From: VAZQ01 sp046733355
GTDB lineage: Bacteria > Pseudomonadota > Alphaproteobacteria > Rhizobiales > Xanthobacteraceae
NCBI GenBank assembly: GCA_046733355.1
Contig: JBKPOZ010000020.1
Location: 9,791-73,790 of the forward strand
Length of the DNA: 64,000 bases
Direction: 5' to 3'
Under the pieces are notes generated by a model. The model had not been told where the DNA came from. It did no database searches and was given only the letters and a program-made list of their open reading frames with translations. This document shows positions 1-8,493 of the stretch, piece after piece (position 1 is the first letter of the stretch; each line of letters opens with the position of its first letter). The translations under genes and the position numbers were made by a program.

Positions 1-731
1 ATGATCACGACGCGATGGCCGAGAAAAATCGCTTCCTCAAGGTCGTGTGTAATGAAGAAAATGGTGACCTGGTTTTTATCGAAAGTCTCGAGCAGGGCCT
101 CGTGCATCACCGATTTGGTCAGTGAATCGAGCGCGCGATAGGGTTCGTCCAGAAGCAGCACCTTTGGATCGTTCATCAGGGCGCGCGCGATCTCCACTCG
201 GCGCCGCATTCCTGAGGAAATCTCCCCGGGATAATTGCTTTCGAGGTTGTGCAGTCCCGAATCGGCGAGCATTGCCCGCGCCTTCTCGTACGCTTCTTTC
301 TGCGGCAGGCGTCCCTGCACCATCGGGCCGAATGCCACGTTCTCGATGATGGTCTTCCAGGGAAACAGGGCGCCGTTCTGAAACACGACGATACGGTCCG
401 GACCGGGCTCGGCCTTCAGCTTGCCGGGTCCGCACAGCACCTCGCCGTCGAGTTGAATCGTTCCGGAAGTTATACTGTGAAAGCCGGCGATGGCGTTGAG
501 CAGTGTGGTCTTGCCGCAACCGGAGGGACCGACCACAACGGTAATCTTTCCTGCCGGAACGTCGAACGTACAATTATCGACGGCGAGAATGCCAGCTTCG
601 TGCGAGCCATAGGTCTTCACGACATCGGTGATGCGAATCTCGCCTTTGCTCGCGGTTGGTGCCACGCAAGGAGGTTCCTCCACCGCAGGCGCGGTCGAGC
701 GCTCGTTGGTCGATATCGCAGCGGAATTCAC
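1..731 (-). CDS. ABC transporter ATP-binding protein, NitT/TauT (SsuB/TauB) type, partial
   Basis: ATPase of an importer for nitrate-, sulfonate- or taurine-like substrates; it would power the permease encoded just upstream. Walker A (GPSGCGKTT) reads on the minus strand near 500-530. The signature is degenerate (EISSGM, then RRRVEIARAL), followed by a Walker B (VLLLDEP) and a switch histidine (ITHDLEEA). The start is GTG at 731, which overlaps the permease stop as GTGA, so translation is probably coupled. The N-terminus carries about 30 polar residues before the ABC fold. The gene runs off the left edge, so the C-terminus is missing. The family is clear; the substrate is not. Confidence 0.93.
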   Translation of the reverse strand, partial: MNSAAISTNERSTAPAVEEPPCVAPTASKGEIRITDVVKTYGSHEAGILAVDNCTFDVPAGKITVVVGPSGCGKTTLLNAIAGFHSITSGTIQLDGEVLCGPGKLKAEPGPDRIVVFQNGALFPWKTIIENVAFGPMVQGRLPQKEAYEKARAMLADSGLHNLESNYPGEISSGMRRRVEIARALMNDPKVLLLDEPYRALDSLTKSVMHEALLETFDKNQVTIFFITHDLEEAIFLGHRVVI

Positions 732-1657
732 TTTTCCGCTCCCATCGCAATTTCGCGTGCCCTCCATTGCATCATGTAATTGCCGAGGATGCGTACGCCC
801 GCGCTGGTCGCATAGCCCACGATCCCGAGCGTGATCATGCCGATCACCATCGTGGGATATTGCACCATGGTGTAGGAGGTATTGATGAGATAACCGAGAC
901 CGTATTGTCCCGACACCATCTCGGCCGCAACCAGAGAGAACCAGGCGACACCGACCGAGATCTGCAGGCCGGTGAAGATGAACGGCATCGCGCCAGGAAC
1001 GACGACGTGCCAGAACACCTGACGCCGCCTGGCGCCCAGACAGTAGGCAGCGCGAACGAAAGATTCGTCGATCGATTCTACGCCGAGCATGGCATTGAGC
1101 GTCGTCGCATAAAAGGAAGCCAAAAACGTGAGGTAAATAACCGGGGTCTCCGATCCCTCAAACATGACGATCGCGAGCGGCACCCAGGAAAGCGGTGGGA
1201 TCGGGCGTAGCAGCTCGAAGACAGGAAAGACGTATTCCTTGAACCGCTGTGACCAGCCGAGAAATAGACCGAGCGGTACTCCGATTGCGGTCGCCAGGAG
1301 AAAGGCGATGGAAACCCGGCGCAAGCTGACCCAGATGTGCTGATAATATTCTGGTGAATACAGAGAGAGGCCGTATGTGGGATCCGGGCTTAGCCATTCC
1401 GAGATGACTGCGGTCGGCCCGGGCAATTGCGAAAACCGCGGAAGCTTCCAGCCTTCCACCGTCAGGTACCAGAAGGCGAAGAAAAGCGCGAAGCCGAGCA
1501 GCATCAGGTAGGGCCGCGGGCTGCGCAGCCATTGCGAGATGCGATAGGTGGCGAGCTCGAAGCGGCTCGCCTCGGCTGCATCTCCCGGCACTGTCGACAC
1601 GTCAGCGAGACCGACGGTTGCGCGAGCGCCCGCCAGGCTCGGTTCCAAGTCTTTCAC
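728..1657 (-). CDS. ABC transporter permease, NitT/TauT (SsuC) type
   Basis: Inner-membrane permease of 309 residues with the binding-protein-dependent transport fold. A hydrophobic segment near residues 50-70 (LMLLGFALFFAFWYLTV) is followed by further membrane helices. The EAA loop that docks on the ATPase is visible around RAAYCLGARRRQVFWHVVVP, ending in a Gly-rich stretch. It lies between the binding protein (90 bp upstream) and the ATPase (overlapping stop/start), the classic order binding protein-permease-ATPase on the minus strand. The substrate cannot be read from the permease; the family transports sulfonates, nitrate, taurine, pyrimidine precursors and similar compounds. Confidence 0.93.
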   Translation of the reverse strand: MKDLEPSLAGARATVGLADVSTVPGDAAEASRFELATYRISQWLRSPRPYLMLLGFALFFAFWYLTVEGWKLPRFSQLPGPTAVISEWLSPDPTYGLSLYSPEYYQHIWVSLRRVSIAFLLATAIGVPLGLFLGWSQRFKEYVFPVFELLRPIPPLSWVPLAIVMFEGSETPVIYLTFLASFYATTLNAMLGVESIDESFVRAAYCLGARRRQVFWHVVVPGAMPFIFTGLQISVGVAWFSLVAAEMVSGQYGLGYLINTSYTMVQYPTMVIGMITLGIVGYATSAGVRILGNYMMQWRAREIAMGAEK

Positions 1658-1749
1658 GCCGTCATCTCCGTGCCGAGATCTGGCCTAGCTGGCGAAGCGA
1701 GCGGTTCTTCTCCTCGCGAGCACAGGATGAAAGCCGCGGCTTGCGCGGT

Positions 1750-2898
1750 TCATGAGCCGGTATAGGCGGAATCGGGCAGTGCCTTCACCTCACCCACGGG
1801 CGCCTTCAGGTTGCGCTTCTTGAGAATCTCTTCCGTGAATGAAGGCATTACCGCCTCGGGGCGGATATCGGCCTTGATGCTCTTGATCTCGACCAGGAAT
1901 TTTGCCGCCTTGGCAATGAGATCCCTGGCTTCCTGCGTGAAGCCGTAAGGCAACATTATGCGCGTCGTCGTTCCGCCTTCCGAGGCGGGATAGGTCCCGT
2001 ATGCCGAATACCACAATGCTTTTTGCGTGAACCCGGTCGTTTGCTCGAGCGCCATGGCGCTCACCGACATCGCATTATTCGTGTCCGCGAAGTAGAGCTG
2101 CGCGTCCAGCTCGGCTTCAAGCCAGGCATTCACGATATCGGGGCGCTGTTCGATCAGCGCTTTCGGCATCACCATAAAGCCACCGTCGTTCTCGTTGACG
2201 GATGCGCCTGTCGCAATCTTGCGCGCCAGCTTTTCCAGCACGAGCCGGGATGTCGTAGGCTCCCACATAACCGCGGCGTCCAGTTTTTTGGCGCGGAATC
2301 CGCTGGTGATGACCTCGATGCTCTGGTTGAGGTACTCGGAAGGGGCGATCTTGCTTTTTTTGAACACAGACTGGGCAAAGCGGTCGGTGCAACTACCCTT
2401 CGGCACCGCCACGGTCTTCCCGTTCAACCACTTGATCGCCTCATCCGCGGACTGGAACTGGGGCGCATCCGTGCGGACCAGGAACGCATTGCACTGGTCA
2501 TAGCCAAGGCCGAGCACGGAAACGATGCGAATATCGCGCACCTCGGCATGGCTCGTCGAGACAATGCCGGGCATGTCGCCGACATATCCGAGATCCACTT
2601 TTCCGGCCAACATGCCGTTCACGATGATGGCGCCCTGCAGGCCGATCTGGAAATCGACCTTCGAGCCCTGTGGCAGATATTTTTCGTAGAATTTTTTGCT
2701 GCGCATGATCACGCCAGACCACGATTCGGTGTAGTAGGGCTGATAGCCCACCACGAGATCGATCGGCGTGCCCGGCTTGCCGTAATCCTTGATCTCCTCG
2801 GACAGTCCCGGTTGTGCGCCAGCAAGCATGCAGCTGATGCCTGCCAGCATCCCGAAGAATTTTTCGCGCAACTGCACGCATGCTCTCTGAGCAGGCAT
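1750..2898 (-). CDS. ABC transporter substrate-binding protein, NMT1/SsuA type
   Basis: Periplasmic binding protein of 382 residues for the permease/ATPase pair downstream. The N-terminus has a hydrophobic stretch (FFGMLAGISCMLAGAQPG) that fits a signal peptide. The mature part shows family features: an early beta strand IDLVVGYQPYYTES, a GKVDLGYVGDMPG segment typical of SsuA/NrtA-like proteins, and GKTVAVPKGSCTDRF at the domain hinge. The start ATG is preceded by GGGAGGATG. The Trp-Glu-Pro-Thr motif (MWEPTT) is common in nitrate/sulfonate binders. It sits between LysR upstream and the permease downstream, all minus strand, so LysR may control it. The ligand is unknown. Confidence 0.9.
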   Translation of the reverse strand: MPAQRACVQLREKFFGMLAGISCMLAGAQPGLSEEIKDYGKPGTPIDLVVGYQPYYTESWSGVIMRSKKFYEKYLPQGSKVDFQIGLQGAIIVNGMLAGKVDLGYVGDMPGIVSTSHAEVRDIRIVSVLGLGYDQCNAFLVRTDAPQFQSADEAIKWLNGKTVAVPKGSCTDRFAQSVFKKSKIAPSEYLNQSIEVITSGFRAKKLDAAVMWEPTTSRLVLEKLARKIATGASVNENDGGFMVMPKALIEQRPDIVNAWLEAELDAQLYFADTNNAMSVSAMALEQTTGFTQKALWYSAYGTYPASEGGTTTRIMLPYGFTQEARDLIAKAAKFLVEIKSIKADIRPEAVMPSFTEEILKKRNLKAPVGEVKALPDSAYTGS

Positions 2899-3123
2899 TT
2901 CATCCTCCCGCTGGTTTAAGGAGCCCCGCTTTGGCGCACTCGCATTCCGCCTCTCGAGGTCTTCTGCAAAGCCTATGGACGCATGTTGTGGGTGTCAAAC
3001 CACGTCAATGAATGACTCAATTTGCGCGGTCTATCATGCCGTCGCGAACCAGCGCCGAACCGCAACACATGCTCGCGACTCCTCGCGTATCGATGCCGCC
3101 TTGCGCGCGTGCAGCTCGGGAGG

Positions 3124-4092
3124 TCACGGCGTGCCATGGCGTCGGGCAGCGCTCATCACGCGCTCGGGCGTGGCGACCATTGTCGGCTTGGCGGCTGCAC
3201 GAAACAGCTCGTGCACTGGCATTGCGGTGACCGCATCGAGCATTGCGCGTGCCATCGGCAGCATCGGATTGCCTTCAGCCCAGATAAGCCCGACCTGACG
3301 CACCACCTCAGGCTTGATCAAATTCGCAAGGCGGGTCCCCGGAAAAGCGCCGATAACCATCTCGAAATGGCTGGGCACGATGGTCACCGTGCCGCTCAGC
3401 ATGGTGTGAAATGCAAGATTGACGATCGAGTCCGACTCAATTGCCGGCCTGGGCATCTTGCCTACAGAGGCAAAGGCCGCATCGATGATCTGTCGTTCGT
3501 GCATGTGGGGCGGCAGCAGACAGAGCGGAAGATCGGCAGCTTTCGCCCAGGTCACCGCGGGGCCGGGAAAACGCGCATCATCCGGTACCAGCAGGCTGAG
3601 ATGCTCGTTGTACATCGGGAAGCTGGTCAGGGGAGCGGGATGTTTCTGATCGATGTAGGTAATGCCCACGTCGAGCTCAAAATTGATGAGCTTCACGCGC
3701 ATTTCCTCGAGTCCGAGAAAGCTTACTTCCACCTGCACGCCGGGGTGCAGCTCGAGGAAGTGGCGATTGATCTGTGGAAGCACGGGCGTGCTCGTCGGCA
3801 TGGCCCCCAATCGCAGCCGTCCGGAGAGCGTTTTTTTGAGGACCGACAGCTCCTGCAGCATCGCGTCGCGGTCCGCAAGAATGCGCTTTGACCACTCGAC
3901 GACGCGCCTGCCCTCGGCGGTGAAACCTTGAAACCGCTGGTGGCGCAGCACGATCGGCGTGCCAAACTCGGCTTCCAGCTGCTTGATCGCGTTCGAGAGA
4001 CTGGGCTGCGAAACTTTGCAATGTCGCGCCGCCCGACTGAAATGCTCCTCCTGCGCGAGGGTGACGAGGTATTCGAGCTGCCGCAGGAACAT
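3124..4092 (-). CDS. LysR-family transcriptional regulator
   Basis: DNA-binding regulator of 322 residues. The N-terminal winged helix-turn-helix is plain (MFLRQLEYLVTLAQEEHFSR, then VSQPSLSNAIKQLE), followed by the linker helix and a two-lobed effector-binding domain from about residue 90. The start has a GGGGAAG ribosome site. It is the first gene of the minus-strand LysR-binding protein-permease-ATPase run, with 225 bp before the binding-protein gene, and it is divergent from the GcvT-like gene across 185 bp. It could therefore regulate the ABC importer, the plus-strand folate/sulfur genes, or both. The N-terminal sequence resembles LysR proteins found beside formate dehydrogenase genes (from memory). 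The effector is unknown. Confidence 0.93.
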   Translation of the reverse strand: MFLRQLEYLVTLAQEEHFSRAARHCKVSQPSLSNAIKQLEAEFGTPIVLRHQRFQGFTAEGRRVVEWSKRILADRDAMLQELSVLKKTLSGRLRLGAMPTSTPVLPQINRHFLELHPGVQVEVSFLGLEEMRVKLINFELDVGITYIDQKHPAPLTSFPMYNEHLSLLVPDDARFPGPAVTWAKAADLPLCLLPPHMHERQIIDAAFASVGKMPRPAIESDSIVNLAFHTMLSGTVTIVPSHFEMVIGAFPGTRLANLIKPEVVRQVGLIWAEGNPMLPMARAMLDAVTAMPVHELFRAAAKPTMVATPERVMSAARRHGTP

Positions 4093-4218
4093 TTCACTTC
4101 CCCTGTCGGGCGAGCGGGATTTTCAGTGGCTATCAATTTACACGAATCCCAGTGCTCCGGCTATCAAAATGGGCCGCACTGGCTGCTTTTCTTGCAATTC
4201 TCGCCGATGGTGAGGCTT

Positions 4219-4247
4219 GTAGGGGCGGGTTTCAAACCCGCCCCTAC
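4219..4247. repeat. 29-bp perfect palindromic intergenic repeat (GTAGGGGCGGGTTT type)
   Basis: Two 14-bp arms, GTAGGGGCGGGTTT and its exact complement, are separated by one base. It lies between the divergent LysR and GcvT-like genes. Near-copies occur at 63878-63903 and, cut by the edge, at 63987-64000, so this is a dispersed REP-like element. It could also form a transcript hairpin, but there is no T-run. Confidence 0.85.
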
Positions 4248-4277
4248 GTTCACGACAATTTGCCGGAGCTGAGATGA

Positions 4278-5354
4278 GTGCACGGGGGTGATGCCGCAGT
4301 GGTCACTTTCGATCTCGGTTTCGACCTTCGTGCATTGCGTCCGGACTACGGTGACGTTTTCGGCGAAGTCAGGAGCTGCCGATCGGCGGCTGCCCTGTTT
4401 GATTTCAGCTTCATGCATCGCATCCGCATCCGCGGTTCACGGGCACCTGAGCTCATTGCTCTGCTCACGCCGCGGCAGATCGCCGATTTGCCGCCCGGCC
4501 GTATTCGCTATGCGCTCGCGCTCGATCCCCGGGGCCGCGTCCTTGGCGACCTCACGGTCTGGCGCCTCGACCAAGAAGCCTTCGAGATTTTTCTGCCGCC
4601 GGGCAACGCGCATGCATTCCTGCAGGGCGCGGCAGGGGCGACCAGATCAGTGTGCGATCTGAGCGGCGAGACGGCCATTCTTGCAGTGCAAGGTCCGGGA
4701 AGCCTTCGCGCACTAGCCTCGCTCGCTCCGGCGGCGCAGCTGCGCGCGCTCCCATATTTCGGTCACGCGGAGATAGACGTTTCCGGAGTGGCATGCCGGG
4801 TCGGCCGGCTTGGTTACACCGGGGAGCGCGGCTTCGAAATCATCCTCCCCCGCGATGCGCGCGAGGTGGTTTGGCATGCACTGACTGGGTATGCCCGACC
4901 TGCGGGGTTCGCCGCTGCCGACATTCTGAGAATAGAAGCGGGATTTGCGCTGTTCACGAACGAGTTTCGGTTTCCGGTATCGCCACAAGCTCTCGGGCTC
5001 GCTCGATTTGCGAGTGAGGAGGAGACATCGGGCGCAGACGAAAGGCCGCTGCGTCTGATCTGTTTTCAGGCACATTGCGATCACGATCCGATCCTCTGGC
5101 AGGCTCCTGCAGACGCACAATTCCCGCCCCGGCCGGGAACAGTCTTGGTTACATCGGCCTGCCGAAGCGTCACGACGGGGGGCGTGATTGGGTTGGGTTA
5201 CGCGGCCCTTCGCGCGGAAAATCTTGCCGATGCAAACAACCAGTTCCGCGATATTCGCAGGACCAGCCTGCCGATCTACGACCCTGCCAAGAGCCGCCCG
5301 CGCGGCGGATGGCATGATGATCTCTCTCCCGCCCCCCGCAGCGCTCCTCATTGA
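4278..5354 (+). CDS. GcvT-like folate-binding aminomethyltransferase/demethylase family protein
   Basis: Cytoplasmic protein of 358 residues in the GcvT/YgfZ/DmdA superfamily, whose members move one-carbon units between a methylated substrate and tetrahydrofolate. Visible family features are the N-terminal RSAAALFDFSFMHRIRIRGS segment, GRVLGDLTVWRL, and the diagnostic GRLGYTGERGFEI motif near residue 175. A C-terminal barrel domain follows (roughly 270-345). The start is GTG at 4278 with CGGAG about 10 bases upstream. There is no gcvH or gcvP nearby, so it is unlikely to be the glycine-cleavage T protein. Its neighbour 110 bp downstream is PanB-like, another folate one-carbon enzyme family. 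The substrate is unknown. Confidence 0.85.
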   Translation: MHGGDAAVVTFDLGFDLRALRPDYGDVFGEVRSCRSAAALFDFSFMHRIRIRGSRAPELIALLTPRQIADLPPGRIRYALALDPRGRVLGDLTVWRLDQEAFEIFLPPGNAHAFLQGAAGATRSVCDLSGETAILAVQGPGSLRALASLAPAAQLRALPYFGHAEIDVSGVACRVGRLGYTGERGFEIILPRDAREVVWHALTGYARPAGFAAADILRIEAGFALFTNEFRFPVSPQALGLARFASEEETSGADERPLRLICFQAHCDHDPILWQAPADAQFPPRPGTVLVTSACRSVTTGGVIGLGYAALRAENLADANNQFRDIRRTSLPIYDPAKSRPRGGWHDDLSPAPRSAPH

Positions 5355-5464
5355 CGTGATTGATGACGTCATTGTCGGCCTCTCTTTGACTTGTGCGAAC
5401 GGCCGACCTTAGGCTGATCGAGCGCGAGCGGTGTCACGCTCCATTCCGCAGTCCAGGAGTTTAC

Positions 5465-6418
5465 ATGTCTTCAGCAAAGCCCGTGCAAGCATCCGGCGCG
5501 CCGCGAAGAAAGGTCACCATCACGTCGCTGATGAAAAAGATGGGCGGCGGCGAGGCGATCGTGCAGATGGCGGTCTACGATTATCGCAGTGCCGTGGTCG
5601 CCGACCGGTTGGGCATCGACATTCTCTGCGTCTCCGACACGGGCGGCATGATCCTGTTTGGGCATCGCAGCACCGTCTCGGTGACCTTCGAGGAAGTGAT
5701 GCTCATGGCCCAGGCGGTGGACCGCGGCTCGCGTTACGGCCTGCGTATGGTCGACATGCCGTACTGGAGCTTTCACGTCTCGCCCGAACAGGCGGTCGAG
5801 AACGCCGGCAAGTTCGTCGCCCAGGCGAATGCCGAAGTGATGAAATGCGAGGGCAACCGGCACCATGTGCGCTGCATCGAAGCCATCATCAAGGCGGGCA
5901 TTCCGGTGCAGGGGCACATCGGCATAACCCCAATGCGCATGCCCCAGCTTGGCGGCTTCACTGCGCAGGGCAAGACCGCGGCGCGCGCGCTCGAGCTCGT
6001 GCAGGATGCGCGCGAGATGGTCGACGCGGGCTGCTTCTCCATCATGTGCGAGGTCACTACCGAGGAAGTCTGTCAGTATCTCACCGAGACCCTGCCGGTG
6101 CCGGTGATCAGTCTGGGCGCGGGAAATAAAGCGCATGGGGTGCACATCATCAGCTCCGACCTGTTCCATCTTTATGAGGAGCACACCCCCCGTCATTCGA
6201 AGATCTACACCGACCTCATTCCCATCATCGAGGACGTCTATACCCGCTACATGACCGATGTGCGCACGCGTGCTTATCCGGCGCCCGAGCACACGGTGTA
6301 CATGTCGGCCAAGGAGCTCGAGCAGTTCGCCAGGAAGGTAGCCTGGAGCAACCCGCCGATGGAGGCGGCGGAGCAACGCGACAAAAGCAAGCAGAAGCCC
6401 GCGCGCCCGGCCGCGTGA
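5465..6418 (+). CDS. PanB-like ketopantoate hydroxymethyltransferase family protein (divergent)
   Basis: Protein of 317 residues in the PEP-mutase/PanB barrel superfamily. PanB adds a hydroxymethyl group from methylene-tetrahydrofolate to 2-oxoisovalerate. The positions used by PanB for metal and catalysis appear kept: Asp58 (VSDTGGM), Asp97 (VDMPYW), Lys127 and Glu129 (MKCEG) and Glu196 (MCEV), plus GHIGITP and QLGGF. Elsewhere it departs from ordinary PanB (for example SLGAGNKAHGVH in place of the usual GIGAG region), and there is no panC beside it. The ATG start has an AGGAG site six bases upstream. The pairing with a GcvT-like gene suggests a specialised one-carbon role rather than pantothenate synthesis. 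Confidence 0.82.
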   Translation: MSSAKPVQASGAPRRKVTITSLMKKMGGGEAIVQMAVYDYRSAVVADRLGIDILCVSDTGGMILFGHRSTVSVTFEEVMLMAQAVDRGSRYGLRMVDMPYWSFHVSPEQAVENAGKFVAQANAEVMKCEGNRHHVRCIEAIIKAGIPVQGHIGITPMRMPQLGGFTAQGKTAARALELVQDAREMVDAGCFSIMCEVTTEEVCQYLTETLPVPVISLGAGNKAHGVHIISSDLFHLYEEHTPRHSKIYTDLIPIIEDVYTRYMTDVRTRAYPAPEHTVYMSAKELEQFARKVAWSNPPMEAAEQRDKSKQKPARPAA

Positions 6419-6510
6419 GAGGGAGGAAATCGCTGAGCTGCTGGTCAGCCGCGCTGCTGTCCGGCGCGCAATCGAGCAAGTTGCAGAATAATAATCAGGG
6501 AGGGAATGCC

Positions 6511-7920
6511 GTGGGAGATGGAGGCGGCTCGGCCGATTACAACGAGAAGGTCAGGAGCGAGATCGAGGCACGCATCGAGGCGGAACGCCGGATGCTCGCA
6601 GGCAGACGGCGCGAGCTTGAAGATTGTGCGTGCAAGGAGGGAATGTTTCCCAGCGCGGGGAGACGGAGCGTGTTGCTCGCGGCGGGCTCCGCATTTGTGG
6701 GCGGCATCGCCGCCTATCTAAGCCCCGCCCGCGCGGCCCCGCAAAAGGCGCCTCCGGGTGCCGTCTGGCGCGACGTTCCCGAGGATCCAACGAAGGTGCA
6801 GGGAACGCCCATCGCCGGGGATGGCGGCTACGGTTCGCGCTCTCAGTTCGAAAGTGAAGCGCGCTGGCGCTACCCCACGCCGACGACCCTGTCCTCCTGG
6901 ACCATGTCGCCCCTCGACAAGAGCGAAGGCATCATCACCCCTTCGGGGCTGCATTTCGAGCGGCATCACGGGGGCATTCCCACCATCGATCCCGCGAGGC
7001 ACTTCCTGGTGGTGCATGGCCTGACGGAGCGGCCGAAAAAATTCAGCATGGCGGACCTGAAACGCTTTCCCTCCGCCTCACGGCTGCATTTCATCGAATG
7101 CTCCGGCAATGGGCTCACCGAATGGCGCAAGCCCACGCTGAAGACGGTTCAGGGCACGCACGGATTGCTCAGCACGTCCGAATGGACCGGCGTACAGTTC
7201 TCAACGGTCGCCCGGGAGGTCGGCATCAAGGAAGGCGCGGCGTGGGCCCTGGCGGAAGGCGCTGACGCAGCAGTGATGACGCGCAGCATTCCGCTCGAAA
7301 AGCTCTTGAGCGACGGCCTGATCGCGTACGCGCAAAACGGAGAGGCGTTGCGGCCGGAGCAGGGTTACCCCCTTCGCCTTATCCTTCCCGGCTGGGAGGG
7401 CAACACGCACATCAAATGGCTGCGTCGGCTCGAGCTGAGCGACAAGCCGTTCATGACACGCGAGGAAACTTCCAAATACACCGATCTGCTCGCGAGCGGA
7501 AAAGCGCGCCAGTTCAGCTTCACCATGGAGGCGAAATCGGTGATCACCTTCCCCTCAGGCGAGATGAAGCTGCCGAGCCCCGGCTTTTACGAAATTACGG
7601 GGCTCGCCTGGAGCGGGCGGGGCAGGATCGCTCGCGTCGAGGTTTCTTCGGATGCCGGCAAGAACTGGCAGCTCGCCGCATTGCAGGATCCGATCTTGCC
7701 GATCTGCACCACACGTTTCCGCTTTCCATGGTTTTGGAACGGTCAGCCCGTGATCCTGCAGAGCCGAGCCACCGACGAGACGGGCTACATCCAGCCGACC
7801 CTTAAACAGCTGGTTGACATCCGCGGTCTCGCGGGGCCGTTCGGCTCCGTCTACCATCTCAATGCCATCCAGAGCTGGGCGGTTGCGGGTGACGGGAGCG
7901 TCAGCAATGTACATGCCTAG
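6511..7920 (+). CDS. soxC: SoxC-type sulfite/sulfur dehydrogenase molybdenum subunit
   Basis: Periplasmic molybdopterin oxidoreductase of the sulfite oxidase family, 469 residues from this start. The twin-arginine stretch GRRSVLLAAGSAF (residues 50-62) ending in PARAAP marks a Tat signal. The Moco-coordinating cysteine is Cys197 in HFIECSGNG; SEWTGV, AEGADAA, GYPLRLILPGWEGN and the C-terminal dimerisation domain (MEAKSVITFPSG, DETGYIQPT) match SoxC closely. I chose GTG 6511 because AGGGAGGG lies seven bases upstream. ATG 6643, also behind AAGGAGG, would give a more usual short signal and about 425 residues. Its stop overlaps the cytochrome gene. No soxXYZAB genes are present, so sulfite or an organosulfur product is the likelier substrate. 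Confidence 0.93.
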   Translation: MGDGGGSADYNEKVRSEIEARIEAERRMLAGRRRELEDCACKEGMFPSAGRRSVLLAAGSAFVGGIAAYLSPARAAPQKAPPGAVWRDVPEDPTKVQGTPIAGDGGYGSRSQFESEARWRYPTPTTLSSWTMSPLDKSEGIITPSGLHFERHHGGIPTIDPARHFLVVHGLTERPKKFSMADLKRFPSASRLHFIECSGNGLTEWRKPTLKTVQGTHGLLSTSEWTGVQFSTVAREVGIKEGAAWALAEGADAAVMTRSIPLEKLLSDGLIAYAQNGEALRPEQGYPLRLILPGWEGNTHIKWLRRLELSDKPFMTREETSKYTDLLASGKARQFSFTMEAKSVITFPSGEMKLPSPGFYEITGLAWSGRGRIARVEVSSDAGKNWQLAALQDPILPICTTRFRFPWFWNGQPVILQSRATDETGYIQPTLKQLVDIRGLAGPFGSVYHLNAIQSWAVAGDGSVSNVHA

Positions 7921-8473
7921 GCCGATAGTCTGCTTTGCGGCAGTCGTGATGCTGAGCGCCGCCGCGCGCGCGCAGAACGGGTATCCGTTGCGGCTCGACA
8001 TCGGAGCGATCCCGTCGGCGCAGGAGCTGGCGCAGTTTCTTTCAATCAACCCCGACGGCCGCGGGCTCCCCCCGGGCCGCGGCAGCGCCGCCGCGGGGCA
8101 AAAGGTCTACGCGGATTACTGCGCGGCGTGTCATGGAGACAAGCTCCAGGGCATACCGACCGCAGGCATCGGCGGGGACAAGTTGATTGGCGGCCGTGGC
8201 ACGCTCGCGAGCGAAGCGCCCGTCAAGACGGTGGAGAGCTACTGGCCCTATGCCACGACGCTCTTCGACTATATCAAGCGCGCCATGCCCTTCATGACAC
8301 CTGGATCGCTGAATGACGAGCAGGTCTACAGTGTTGTCGCTTACATTCTGGGAGAAGCCAACATTCTGCCCAAGAATGCCGAAGTGAACGGCAGCAGCCT
8401 CGCTAAAATCGCGATGCCCAATCGCGAGGGCTTCGTGCCGGACCCCCGGCCTGAGATCGAGCTCTACCGCTAG
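7907..8473 (+). CDS. Monohaem cytochrome c, partner of SoxC
   Basis: Secreted c-type cytochrome of 188 residues. It has a signal peptide (CFAAVVMLSAAARAQ), one haem-binding CAACH near residue 72, and a likely axial methionine in AMPFMTPGSL. It begins inside the last codons of soxC (ATG at 7907 or 7913; soxC stops at 7920), so the two are co-translated and the cytochrome is the likely electron acceptor of the molybdenum subunit, as SoxD or SorB are in other systems. It is shorter than dihaem SoxD, resembling one half of it. GGGAG lies about nine bases before ATG 7907. Confidence 0.9.
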   Translation: MYMPRPIVCFAAVVMLSAAARAQNGYPLRLDIGAIPSAQELAQFLSINPDGRGLPPGRGSAAAGQKVYADYCAACHGDKLQGIPTAGIGGDKLIGGRGTLASEAPVKTVESYWPYATTLFDYIKRAMPFMTPGSLNDEQVYSVVAYILGEANILPKNAEVNGSSLAKIAMPNREGFVPDPRPEIELYR

Positions 8474-8493
8474 GACGCAAGCCAGCGGCGCTC

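Noticed and set aside
2023..2919. A 298-codon plus-strand frame opposite the substrate-binding protein
   Set aside because: Antisense shadow of a clear binding-protein gene.
6415..8473. Full Sox thiosulfate-oxidation system
   Set aside because: Only a SoxC-type protein and one small cytochrome are present; soxX, Y, Z, A and B are absent.
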